Origin: Armatimonadota bacterium | Lineage (GTDB): Bacteria; Armatimonadota; Armatimonadia; Armatimonadales; Armatimonadaceae | Direction of reading: 5' to 3' | Length of the DNA: 8,687 nt | Assembly (NCBI GenBank): GCA_030833025.1 | Contig: JAURHZ010000085.1 | Location: 1-8,687 of the forward strand | Shown: positions 1 through 6,978 of the stretch, piece by piece | How positions within the stretch are numbered: the first letter of the stretch is position 1 | Layout of the letters: each line of letters begins with the position of its first letter | Made by a program: the position numbers and the translations under genes | Notes under the pieces: model-generated | Databases searched by the model: none | The model's input: the letters and a program-made list of their open reading frames with translations, nothing else | What the model was told of the DNA's origin: nothing

Positions 1-1
1 G

Positions 2-967
2 GAACGGGCAACCTTTGTAACGCCACGTGACCGCAGTGCATTTGTGAAGGCAGTGGAAATTCTCAGTGCTTCATGCATTGCTTATGAGCTGGTCGGAGGC
101 GGGACATCAACATCCCGGCCAAGTGCCGCCAAGGTCTTTATCGACACCAAATGCCTTGATCTACTCACCATAGACCCAGAAACGCAGGAGTTAGTGGTTG
201 GGGCAGGTGTTGCCATTGATGCGGCCGAGGCATTTGTCGCGCCGCATGGCTGGACTCTCGGTCAGTGGTTAGGAAGCGGTTCGACAGCAACGATTGGTGG
301 GGCAGTCGCGACAAATGCAAGCGGTGTCCTCGCTGGTAGATACGGTAGTTTCCGCGATGCCATTTCATTTGTGGAGACGATGGACCAGACGCGGAGCATA
401 TCGTGGATCGATGCGAAAGTATTTCGACCAGGCGATGATGTTCACATTTTAGGTGCCCGGATTCCGTTGTGGCTAAGCCCTGATGGCCGTGCTGTGGCTC
501 GATTTACCGGCATCAATGACCCGTTCGCTGCGCTGCGGCAGATAGCGACAGCCCGCCTTGCACCTGCGCATATCAGCGTTGACCACCTTGGCGATATCAC
601 CGTCATTGTCGAAGGCGAACCTCATCTCGAAACAGCTCGCTACCAGTTGATTGCGGCCATTCTCCAGAAGCATGGAGCTATTCAGGACATCGCCTTGGAT
701 CAGGCGCAGCACTGGGATAGTTTGTTGATGGCGAATCCGTGGTCGGCAAATGCTGCCCGTGGAATCTGGGCAGATCGCTTCGTTCAAAATACACGATGGA
801 CAGAAGTAGCAATACATGTTGAAAGTTGGAGTAAGCGTGCCAAAGATGCAGGCGCAGACCTGAAATGGCGGGCGGTAAATCCAACTCCAAACGGAATTCA
901 GCTGGTCATTGACATAAGTATTTCTGGAATAGAATCTGAACCACATTGGCTCTATGAAAATGTATAG
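2..967 (+). CDS. FAD-linked oxidoreductase, PCMH-type (GlcE/AGPS-like), 5' end outside window
   Basis: The frame is open from the first bases of the window, so this is a 3' fragment of 321 codons; the GTG at 44 lies inside the domain and is not a credible start. The visible sequence begins within an FAD_binding_4 (PCMH) domain. Counting from base 2, it shows the flavin-binding GGGTS at residues 32-36 and the second signature ATIGGAVATNASG at 96-108, followed by RYGSFRD at 113-119. After about residue 150 it continues into an FAD-oxidase C-type cap with WTEVAIHVESW. Family members oxidise 2-hydroxyacids (glycolate oxidase subunit GlcE, D-lactate dehydrogenases) or perform the alkyl-DHAP synthase reaction; the substrate cannot be told here. 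The protein is probably cytoplasmic or peripheral to the membrane. The cap stops about 35 residues after the SWSK segment, so the C-terminus is short compared with AGPS-like enzymes and closer to GlcE size. The FAD-domain assignment is firm and the subfamily is not. Confidence 0.85.
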   Translation, partial: ERATFVTPRDRSAFVKAVEILSASCIAYELVGGGTSTSRPSAAKVFIDTKCLDLLTIDPETQELVVGAGVAIDAAEAFVAPHGWTLGQWLGSGSTATIGGAVATNASGVLAGRYGSFRDAISFVETMDQTRSISWIDAKVFRPGDDVHILGARIPLWLSPDGRAVARFTGINDPFAALRQIATARLAPAHISVDHLGDITVIVEGEPHLETARYQLIAAILQKHGAIQDIALDQAQHWDSLLMANPWSANAARGIWADRFVQNTRWTEVAIHVESWSKRAKDAGADLKWRAVNPTPNGIQLVIDISISGIESEPHWLYENV

Positions 968-1267
968 CTGAGGTTGAGTTCTCATTCTGAGGTCGGTAAA
1001 TATGTCAAACAAGATACGACAGCACGACGATAGTCTTGTCTAGGAAAATGCATGCGCTTGGACGGCAAATATATGGCTGCATATCCGAAATCACGATGTA
1101 AACCGTAAACCGCCCATACCCTCAGACGTAATTCGACCGTTTGTCCTAAATGGCTGGTGCAAGATACAACCCATCGGAACATCATGCAAGGCAATCGAAC
1201 CAGTGAATATGCCAGAATATTAGATTGGAAAGCGATGCTGCTGAATCCCGGCAGCGTGGAGGTTTGC
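968..1267. other. Intergenic gap without a convincing gene
   Basis: These 300 bases separate the oxidoreductase from the cytochrome operon. The + strand holds only very short ATG frames (13 and 17 codons from 1002 and 1049). A 95-codon frame on the - strand (982-1269) has no Shine-Dalgarno sequence and an arbitrary-looking, Cys/Arg-rich translation. The promoter of the operon beginning at 1268 should lie here, but I see no clear -35/-10 pair. A tandem 7-base repeat GTAAACC GTAAACC occurs at 1098-1111, and ACAAGA (1009-1014) faces TCTTGT (1034-1039) across 19 bases; neither has a supportable function. No U-tract terminator is visible after the oxidoreductase. Confidence 0.6.
1258..1262 (+). 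promoter_or_regulatory. Shine-Dalgarno GGAGG fixing the start at 1268
   Basis: GGAGG lies 5 bases before the ATG at 1268, and the protein read from that ATG begins with a Sec signal peptide. The same frame is open upstream to an ATG at 1157, but that start has no comparable ribosome binding site and would place 37 non-signal residues before the signal peptide. This site therefore decides the start. Confidence 0.85.
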
Positions 1268-3778
1268 ATGAAGGTTCACGTTGGACGGACAACGCTGTTG
1301 TTGGCATCTGTCGTGACAGTTGCCGCTGGAGCGATATCGGCTAGACCAGCTCCGCCGACTGCCACGAAATCGGGCATCGGGAATGCAGGAACACTCGCCA
1401 AGACGGCTGTGAAAATCTTGCAGGAAAACTGTGTCGCATGCCATACGGGTGCCAATGCATCTGGGAAACTTGATTTGTCCACACGTGCAGCTTTCCTCCG
1501 CGGCGGAGTAAGTGGTGCATCGTTCAATAAAGCCAAGCCAGAAGCTAGTCTGTTGGTGCGTGCGATGCGCCACGATGGCCGTTCCATGCCTCCATCTTCG
1601 AAGGTGAGTACCGCAGATACCGACACGATTGCAAAGTGGATGGCTGCCGGGAGTCCGTGGGCTGACACCGGGTTTGTGGTCAAATCTGGTCCGCCTCAAG
1701 TGGATGACTATGCGCGCAACTGGTGGTCGTTTAAACCAGTCCGCCCGGTCGCTCTCCCTGCCGTCAAGGATGCGAAGTGGGGCAAGCTACCAATCGATCG
1801 AATCGTGCTAGCAAAGCTTGAGCAAAATGGTCTAAAGCCAAACGCTCCGCTCAACCGCGTCCAGCTGTTGCGCCGCGTCACCTATGACCTCATTGGATTG
1901 CCACCAAGCAAAGCCGAAATTGAGGCGTTCATTGCTGATAAGTCACCTAATGCGTATGCTAAGGTTGTCGATCGTCTACTCGCTAGTCCACAATACGGCG
2001 AGCGCTGGGGTCGCCACTGGCTTGACCTGGTTCGATATGCGGAGACGAATTCATTCGAACGGGATGGCGACAAACCAGATGTCTGGCGTTACCGTGACTA
2101 CGTAATTAAGTCATTCAATGATGACAAGCCCTACGACCGATTTATCAAAGAGCAGCTGGCAGGGGATGAGCTTCCAGATGCCGGAACAGATGGCCTGATT
2201 GCAACGGGTTACTATCGTCTTGGACAGTGGGATGATGAGCCTGTCGATCCGGAGCAGGCGCGTTTCGATGAACTTGATGACATCGTTACAACCACTGGTC
2301 AGTCAGTACTCGGGCTAAATGTCAACTGTGCACGCTGCCATGACAGCAAGGTTGATCCGCTGCCACAGCGCGACTACTACCGTATGGTCGCGTTCTTCAA
2401 TAACATCAACCGCTACGGCCTTCGGTCACACGAGAGCGTTATGGAACGCTCGCTGCGTCCGATTGCATCCAAAGAAATCGTCGCAAAGTACCAAGCCGAT
2501 TTACGTACGCACCGTGACAAGCTTCAGCAGCTTGATCGGACAATTCGTGGCATTGAGCAAAAAGCACAAAAGACGTTCATTCCCGTCGAACATCAGGAAT
2601 TCCGCGATGAGTTCAAGCGCCCAGGCTTACTTAAACTGCGTGTTCCAAACGTGATCTCACAGTCCGAATTTGATGACTATGTTCGCCTGTTGAAAGAGCG
2701 TCATGAAACCCGGGATAACCCACCGCCTGGTCTTGAGACCGCATTGTGTGTGACAGAACCCGGTGCAAAGCCTAGGGAAACATTTGTCCTTGCCCGTGGA
2801 GCTGCTGCGGCACCCACCGAAAAAGTAGAACCTGGTTTTCCAAGCGTTCTAGTAGCCTTGGATGCTCCGGTTGAGCCCAACCCAGACGGTTCTCCATCCA
2901 CTGGTTTGCGTTCACAGTTCGCCGATTGGATTACACAGCCATCCAATCCACTTACCAGCCGTGTCATCGTCAACCGAGTATTCCAGCATCACTTCGGACG
3001 TGGAATCGTACGGACGACAAGTAATTTTGGCTATACAGGCACAAAACCTACGCACCCTGAGCTGCTTGATTACCTTGCTGGTCGGTTTGTAGCTGGTGGA
3101 TGGAAGTTCAAAGCACTCCACAAAGAAATCTTGTTGAGCAACACCTACCAAATGTCCAGCGCTCCAAACCCAGCTGCTCTGAAGAAGGACCCGGAAAACG
3201 AGCTCCTATGGCGTGTTGATATGCAACGCCTAGAAGCTGAAGTGATTCGTGATTCGATTCTTAGCGCATCGGGCCAGCTGAATCTCAACCTTGGTGGACC
3301 TAGTGTTCTCGTTCGAATTCCTGATGAAGTTCTTGCAGGACAGAGCGTCCCCGGTGCTGGGTGGGGGCTTTCGAGTCCTGAGGATCAGGCACGGCGAAGC
3401 GTCTACGTGAAGATCAAGCGCTCGCTTGTTGTCCCGTTCTTTGCGGCATTTGATGCAGCCGATACGGACACAGCGTGTCCAGTGAGGAACACGACGGTTG
3501 TTCCAACACAGGCTCTCTCACTTTTGAACTCACAGTTCATTCAGGAGCAAGCCGGCGTTTTTGCAAAGTCTGTAGCCAACAAACATTCATTTCCAGCTGA
3601 GCAAGTCACCGAAGTCCTCTGGAGAGTCCTTCAGCGCAAACCATCTACCGCGGAAGTTACACGCGGTACTGCATTCATGGCAAAGGCGATGTCGACCAAC
3701 GGGCAGAATCGCCTGGATGCTTTGAAGCAATATTGTATGGTCGCACTCAACCTCAACGAGTTCATTTACATCGATTAG
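1268..3778 (+). CDS. Exported planctomycete-type cytochrome c / DUF1549 / DUF1553 protein (PSCyt1-PSCyt2-PSD1)
   Basis: The protein has 836 residues from the ATG at 1268. Residues 1-25 form a Sec signal peptide: MKVHVGR, then a hydrophobic run, then Ala-rich ISARPAPP. A planctomycete cytochrome c domain (about 35-135) carries haem motif CVACH at 55-59 and a candidate axial Met in SMPPSSK (M107). DUF1549 starts at WWSF (152-155) and includes LLRRVTYDLIGLPP and YGERWGRHWLDLVRYAE. It contains a second CxxCH, CARCHD, at 354-359. After a charged, partly helical linker (about 390-480), DUF1553 runs from about 545 to the end, with NPLTSRVIVNRVFQHHFG and NFGYTGTKPTHPELLDYLA. Two c-type haems outside the cytoplasmic membrane are the expected consequence of export plus CxxCH. 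The family's biochemical role is not established; it is usually discussed with extracellular polymer breakdown or electron transfer. The downstream DUF1501 gene is 9 bases away, the usual partner arrangement. The domain call is firm; a function is not assignable. Confidence 0.95.
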   Translation: MKVHVGRTTLLLASVVTVAAGAISARPAPPTATKSGIGNAGTLAKTAVKILQENCVACHTGANASGKLDLSTRAAFLRGGVSGASFNKAKPEASLLVRAMRHDGRSMPPSSKVSTADTDTIAKWMAAGSPWADTGFVVKSGPPQVDDYARNWWSFKPVRPVALPAVKDAKWGKLPIDRIVLAKLEQNGLKPNAPLNRVQLLRRVTYDLIGLPPSKAEIEAFIADKSPNAYAKVVDRLLASPQYGERWGRHWLDLVRYAETNSFERDGDKPDVWRYRDYVIKSFNDDKPYDRFIKEQLAGDELPDAGTDGLIATGYYRLGQWDDEPVDPEQARFDELDDIVTTTGQSVLGLNVNCARCHDSKVDPLPQRDYYRMVAFFNNINRYGLRSHESVMERSLRPIASKEIVAKYQADLRTHRDKLQQLDRTIRGIEQKAQKTFIPVEHQEFRDEFKRPGLLKLRVPNVISQSEFDDYVRLLKERHETRDNPPPGLETALCVTEPGAKPRETFVLARGAAAAPTEKVEPGFPSVLVALDAPVEPNPDGSPSTGLRSQFADWITQPSNPLTSRVIVNRVFQHHFGRGIVRTTSNFGYTGTKPTHPELLDYLAGRFVAGGWKFKALHKEILLSNTYQMSSAPNPAALKKDPENELLWRVDMQRLEAEVIRDSILSASGQLNLNLGGPSVLVRIPDEVLAGQSVPGAGWGLSSPEDQARRSVYVKIKRSLVVPFFAAFDAADTDTACPVRNTTVVPTQALSLLNSQFIQEQAGVFAKSVANKHSFPAEQVTEVLWRVLQRKPSTAEVTRGTAFMAKAMSTNGQNRLDALKQYCMVALNLNEFIYID

Positions 3779-3780
3779 GA
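3777..3780 (+). promoter_or_regulatory. Shine-Dalgarno AGGA overlapping the upstream stop codon
   Basis: AGGA begins inside the TAG stop (3776-3778) of the cytochrome gene and sits 7 bases before the ATG at 3788. This placement lets terminating ribosomes reinitiate, which suggests coupled, roughly matched synthesis of the two exported proteins. Confidence 0.7.
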
Positions 3781-3787
3781 AACCACA

Positions 3788-5242
3788 ATGTCAAACAATT
3801 TCTGTGGACGAACACGTCGTCAATTTCTTTGGGAGGTCGGTGCAGGATTCAGCGGTGTCGCGCTCGCGGGGATGCTTGATAACGGCTTTTATGCAAATCA
3901 AGCATTTGCTGCCGATGGCAAGACTGCCTTCAAGAATCCACTAGCGCCTAAGCAGCCACACTTTCCAGCCAAAGCGAAAGCCGTTATCTTCCTTTACATG
4001 TACGGTGGCCCAAGCCACATCGATACGTTCGATTACAAACCTACGATGTACGGCCGGGATAACCAAACGATTGAGGTGAAGACGTTTGGACGCGGTGGAC
4101 GTCGAAACGTCGGACGGATTGTCGAACCACGATGGAAGTTCAAACAATACGGACAATGCGGCAAGTGGGTCAGTGACCTGTTTCCAAATGTAGCGAAACA
4201 TGTGGATGACATTTCGTTTATTCACTCGATGACAGCGGACAGTCCTATTCATGGGTCTGCGATGCTGCAGATGAACAGTGGGAAGATTCTGAGTGGATCA
4301 CCTTGTATGGGGTCGTGGATCAACTACGGCCTCGGGACGGTCAATGAAAACCTCCCAGGCTTTGTCGTAATGCTAGACCCACGTGGAGGCCCGATATCCG
4401 GACCAAAGAACTGGTCTGCAGGCTATATGCCAGCCACGTATCAGGCTACGGTCATCTCAGCGACCAACAATCCAATTCTTGACCTGAAACGGCCTGAGTC
4501 TGTCGCTGCTGACTCACAGCGTCACATGCTTGACACGCTACGTCAGTACAATGATGAACACGAGATTCTAAGGGGTGACAATACCAACCTTAAGGCACGT
4601 ATTGCATCCTATGAGCTTGCATACAAAATGCAATCAAGTGCGCCTGAAGCAACAGACCTTAGCAAAGAACCTGAGCATATTCAAAAGATGTATGGCCTGG
4701 ATAATCCCCGAAGTGCTCCGTTTGGACGGCAGTGCCTGATGGCACGCCGCTTAGTAGAACGCGGCGTGCGCTTCATTCAGATTTACTCTGGTGGAAACCA
4801 TAACGATGCAAACTGGGATGCACATGGCGACCTCTTCGACAACCATACACTACATGCTGGTGAGACCGACAAGCCAATTGCTGGCCTGTTGGAAGATCTC
4901 AAACAACGGGGGCTGCTAGACTCAACCCTGATTGTGTGGGGTGGAGAGTTTGGACGTCAGCCTGTCGCCGAGTACGAGCGCGGTACAGGGCGTGACCATA
5001 ATGCGTATGGCTTCACGATGTGGATGGCTGGTGGCGGCATCAAGGGTGGTGTATCCGTCGGCCAGACCGATGAGCTTGGCAGCAAGGCCGTAGAGAATCC
5101 GTATCAAGTCAAGCACCTGCATGCGACGATGCTTCATCAGCTTGGTTTCGATCCGAACCGCCTGTCATTCTTCTATGGAGGACTGAACCAAAAGCTGGTT
5201 GGTGTAGAACACACCAATACCATCAAGGAAGTCATCGCGTAG
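3788..5242 (+). CDS. Tat-exported DUF1501 protein (alkaline-phosphatase/sulfatase-like fold)
   Basis: The protein has 484 residues, normal for the family. It begins with a twin-arginine signal: TRRQFLW at residues 9-15, a weakly hydrophobic Gly/Ala-rich stretch, and a probable cleavage site after A41 (AFA|AD). Export in folded form suggests a metal or cofactor is loaded in the cytoplasm. DUF1501 proteins are placed in the alkaline-phosphatase-like superfamily. Candidate metal or active-site positions are YGGPSHIDTFD (72-82), HNDANWDAHGD (338-348; H338, D340, D344 and H346 stand out), WGGEFGR (384-390) and GRDHN (401-405). The C-terminus is short, with no anchor. It is the second gene of a two-gene operon with the cytochrome/DUF1553 protein, a pairing repeated widely in Planctomycetota-like genomes, so the two probably act together outside the cytoplasmic membrane. 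Substrate and reaction are unknown; the hydrolase idea rests on fold membership only. Confidence 0.93.
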   Translation: MSNNFCGRTRRQFLWEVGAGFSGVALAGMLDNGFYANQAFAADGKTAFKNPLAPKQPHFPAKAKAVIFLYMYGGPSHIDTFDYKPTMYGRDNQTIEVKTFGRGGRRNVGRIVEPRWKFKQYGQCGKWVSDLFPNVAKHVDDISFIHSMTADSPIHGSAMLQMNSGKILSGSPCMGSWINYGLGTVNENLPGFVVMLDPRGGPISGPKNWSAGYMPATYQATVISATNNPILDLKRPESVAADSQRHMLDTLRQYNDEHEILRGDNTNLKARIASYELAYKMQSSAPEATDLSKEPEHIQKMYGLDNPRSAPFGRQCLMARRLVERGVRFIQIYSGGNHNDANWDAHGDLFDNHTLHAGETDKPIAGLLEDLKQRGLLDSTLIVWGGEFGRQPVAEYERGTGRDHNAYGFTMWMAGGGIKGGVSVGQTDELGSKAVENPYQVKHLHATMLHQLGFDPNRLSFFYGGLNQKLVGVEHTNTIKEVIA

Positions 5243-5265
5243 CCGGCTACCGGACGTTAGAAACG

Positions 5266-5295
5266 ACAGCCCCGCTCCCGCGGGGCTGTTTTTTT
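5266..5295 (+). terminator. Strong Rho-independent terminator of the cytochrome/DUF1501 operon
   Basis: A perfect 10-bp stem, ACAGCCCCGC (5266-5275) with GCGGGGCTGT (5280-5289), closes a 4-base TCCC loop and is followed by a run of seven T (5289-5295, the first being the last stem base). It starts 24 bases after the DUF1501 stop. The other strand has no matching T-run, so it acts only on + strand transcripts. Confidence 0.95.
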
Positions 5296-5386
5296 ACGTT
5301 TCTATGCATCGATAGGTGACACTGCTGTACTTGATAACCCGAGAAGATTCCACACTGAACCCAGGATCACTAGCTTGGCAGACACT

Positions 5387-5417
5387 AAAACAGCCTGCCA
5401 GATCACCGGCAGGCTGT
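5387..5417 (-). terminator. Hairpin terminator of the membrane-protein operon
   Basis: A perfect 10-bp stem, ACAGCCTGCC (5390-5399) with GGCAGGCTGT (5408-5417), encloses an 8-base loop. Read on the - strand it lies 26 bases after the last stop codon (5444) and ends in TTTT followed by AGTGTC, a short U-tract. That makes it a plausible but weaker intrinsic terminator than the one at 5266-5295. On the + strand the hairpin is followed by ATC rather than T, so it points to - strand transcription. Confidence 0.75.
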
Positions 5418-5443
5418 ATCAACTCAAAACCTGTTCGACTTAT

Positions 5444-6127
5444 CTACTGCATGTGCAACAGCTGCACTTGGACAAAGTCATGGATCAAGAAGTACATCCG
5501 GCCGATCAGAAGCGACATTCTAGCCATAATCGTTGAGCCAAACAGCGCCCCAAATGCCACCATCAATGTGTAGCGGCCAAACTTGCTGACCGTTGGAATG
5601 ACTTTCCCCTTCTGCTCAAATGAGAAGAAGAAGTAGGTCATCACCGATGCCAATATCACCATAAACAACACATTGTTGAGTGCGGCACTGAAGGGGGTTA
5701 GTCCGTACGCGCCAGGTTGGCTTACCTCTGGAAGATCCATCACAGCCTTGCTGGCTGCCGTCCTGAACTTAGGGAAGTAGTCCGCAGCAAATGACTGGAA
5801 TGTCTGTCCAGCTGTAGCTCCAAGAAACAAACCGAATATCAGGCGACTCATCCATGAGTTCTGCTTTGAATAGATCATGTAGAACATCATCGCAGCGGGG
5901 ATAGCAAAGAGCATCCACCAGCGGCCTTCGATCATCATCAGTGTCCACCACTGAGGACGCAGGATGTCATTCCAGGCTGCTGAGATGGAATATCCAGCAG
6001 CGAGTCCAAGGTACATATGCTCGAAGAAGCGAAAGACCTTGTTCTCTTTGTAGAGAATCGAATAGATGCCTAATGTGCTGGCGACACCCAGAAGGATGAC
6101 AATGAGCTTTACTGTTTCTTCCTTCAC
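5444..6127 (-). CDS. Uncharacterised membrane protein, about six TM segments (operon gene 4)
   Basis: The protein has 227 residues from a GTG start at 6127, which overlaps the TGA of the gene before it in a GTGA junction and has AAGGAG 7 bases upstream. Hydrophobic segments lie at roughly 6-25, 32-54, 68-88, 92-112, 143-170 and 184-208. A polar loop (about 113-142: YFPKFRTAASKAVMDLPEV) sits between the fourth and fifth. Notable stretches are FFEHMYLGLAAGY, with a Glu in a membrane-entering helix, and GRYTLMVAFGALFGS followed by ARMSLLIGRM near the C-terminus; both look like conserved family blocks. I recognise no transporter, enzyme or channel motif. It is the last gene before the operon hairpin. 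The coupling suggests it is a subunit of a complex with the three proteins encoded upstream. The gene is certain and its function unknown. Confidence 0.9.
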   Translation of the reverse strand: MKEETVKLIVILLGVASTLGIYSILYKENKVFRFFEHMYLGLAAGYSISAAWNDILRPQWWTLMMIEGRWWMLFAIPAAMMFYMIYSKQNSWMSRLIFGLFLGATAGQTFQSFAADYFPKFRTAASKAVMDLPEVSQPGAYGLTPFSAALNNVLFMVILASVMTYFFFSFEQKGKVIPTVSKFGRYTLMVAFGALFGSTIMARMSLLIGRMYFLIHDFVQVQLLHMQ

Positions 6128-6978
6128 TTTGTCGCTCCTTGCTGACGCTTACGATCTTGAATCATCCCAACATTGCCAAGGACGATCAAGAAGATGATTA
6201 GCAAGTGGGAATAGGAAAGCGATGCACTAGCCCGCGTCGCAAATCCAGGCTGCTTCATCACCGTTTCAAACTCATTCGCTCCCTTAAGGCCGACAAGCAT
6301 TCCCTGGAGCTGCCCAGTTTCCAACATCGGGTAAGCCTCATTAGCCATAACCGATGTAGGACAGAACAAGGTCGCAATCGGGGCTGTCCCAGCGCGCTGG
6401 AAAAATTGAATCCAGTACCTGACTGTATCGGCGGCGGCAAACTCGATGATCAAACCGACATCGTCAGCCTTCTTATAGCTCGCCATGACAGGGATCGTTG
6501 AGAGTTTGGTGCCCTTGACATCAGTGCCCAATGCTCCGTGTAAGTCATTGACCATCGCCTTCAAGAGGGATTGAATCCCCTGCGGTGGCCTGAATCCCCA
6601 GTTCACCCAATCTTCACCGTACTTATAGCCGGCCTTGTCCGCAATCCGCTGCGCCGTTGAGCCACCAAGGTCACGTCCCTGAGGGTCATTGAATGCAAAG
6701 ATTGCAAACTTCATCTTTTTGGAGACGATGTGATTGAGGGTTGCCTCAAGCTGACTGAGGTTTTCCGCCAAAGTACCAGAGCCAAAATTGCACGAGACGA
6801 TGACCAATTTGTCTTTGGTCTTTGGGTCCGCAGACACCGTCTCAATGGTCTCGTAGAACGAACGCGTAGGAGGGGTGATTGCAGGTGGAGGCAGTGGAAC
6901 GTTTACCAAAAGTGGAATCGCCACAACAACAGCAAGCATCATGTAAAGGACACGGCGGTCCAGCTGAGGGATTCTCAT
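6124..6978 (-). CDS. Uncharacterised doubly anchored protein with an exported soluble domain (operon gene 3)
   Basis: The protein has 284 residues from the ATG at 6978, in an ATGA overlap with the preceding gene; GAGGAGGAG just upstream is the ribosome binding site. An N-terminal membrane helix (about 10-27) follows basic residues (RR at 8-9), then comes a Pro-rich linker (28-37: PLPPPAITPP). A soluble alpha/beta domain spans about 40-250. A second membrane helix (about 257-273) ends in the basic tail DRKRQQGATK. Positive-inside charges put both ends in the cytoplasm and the domain outside. The domain looks Rossmann-like: KLVIVSCNFGSG (57-68), a long helix, FAIFAFND, then YGEDWVNWGFRPP (120-132), and near its end GQLQGMLVGLKGANEFE. 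There is no recognisable catalytic motif or nucleotide-binding P-loop. It may be a sensor, scaffold or binding protein working with the polytopic neighbours. From memory, similar uncharacterised proteins occur next to DUF6754 genes; I cannot verify that here. Confidence 0.9.
   Translation of the reverse strand: MRIPQLDRRVLYMMLAVVVAIPLLVNVPLPPPAITPPTRSFYETIETVSADPKTKDKLVIVSCNFGSGTLAENLSQLEATLNHIVSKKMKFAIFAFNDPQGRDLGGSTAQRIADKAGYKYGEDWVNWGFRPPQGIQSLLKAMVNDLHGALGTDVKGTKLSTIPVMASYKKADDVGLIIEFAAADTVRYWIQFFQRAGTAPIATLFCPTSVMANEAYPMLETGQLQGMLVGLKGANEFETVMKQPGFATRASASLSYSHLLIIFLIVLGNVGMIQDRKRQQGATK
6135..6140 (-). promoter_or_regulatory. Shine-Dalgarno AAGGAG supporting a GTG start at 6127
   Basis: On the - strand AAGGAG lies 7 bases before GTG (6127-6125). 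Together with the GTGA overlap it makes this non-ATG start convincing. Confidence 0.8.

Noticed and set aside
1009..1039. ACAAGA/TCTTGT inverted repeat as a terminator for the oxidoreductase gene
   Set aside because: Only 6 bp with a 19-base loop and no following T-run.
1058..1086. TTGGAC-17-ATATCC as a sigma-70-type promoter for the cytochrome operon
   Set aside because: Too few matches to consensus at both boxes, and consensus rules for this phylum are uncertain.
1098..1111. Tandem GTAAACC repeat as an operator
   Set aside because: Two copies of a 7-mer with no symmetry and no other copy seen nearby; chance is a sufficient explanation.
1157..1267. Upstream start for the cytochrome/DUF1553 protein at 1157
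   Set aside because: It would put 37 unrelated residues before a clear signal peptide and lacks a ribosome binding site; GGAGG at 1258-1262 points to 1268.
982..1269. 95-codon - strand frame filling the gap before the cytochrome gene
   Set aside because: No Shine-Dalgarno sequence before its ATG, the translation has no recognisable domain or regular hydrophobic pattern, and it would cover the ribosome binding site of the well-supported + strand gene.
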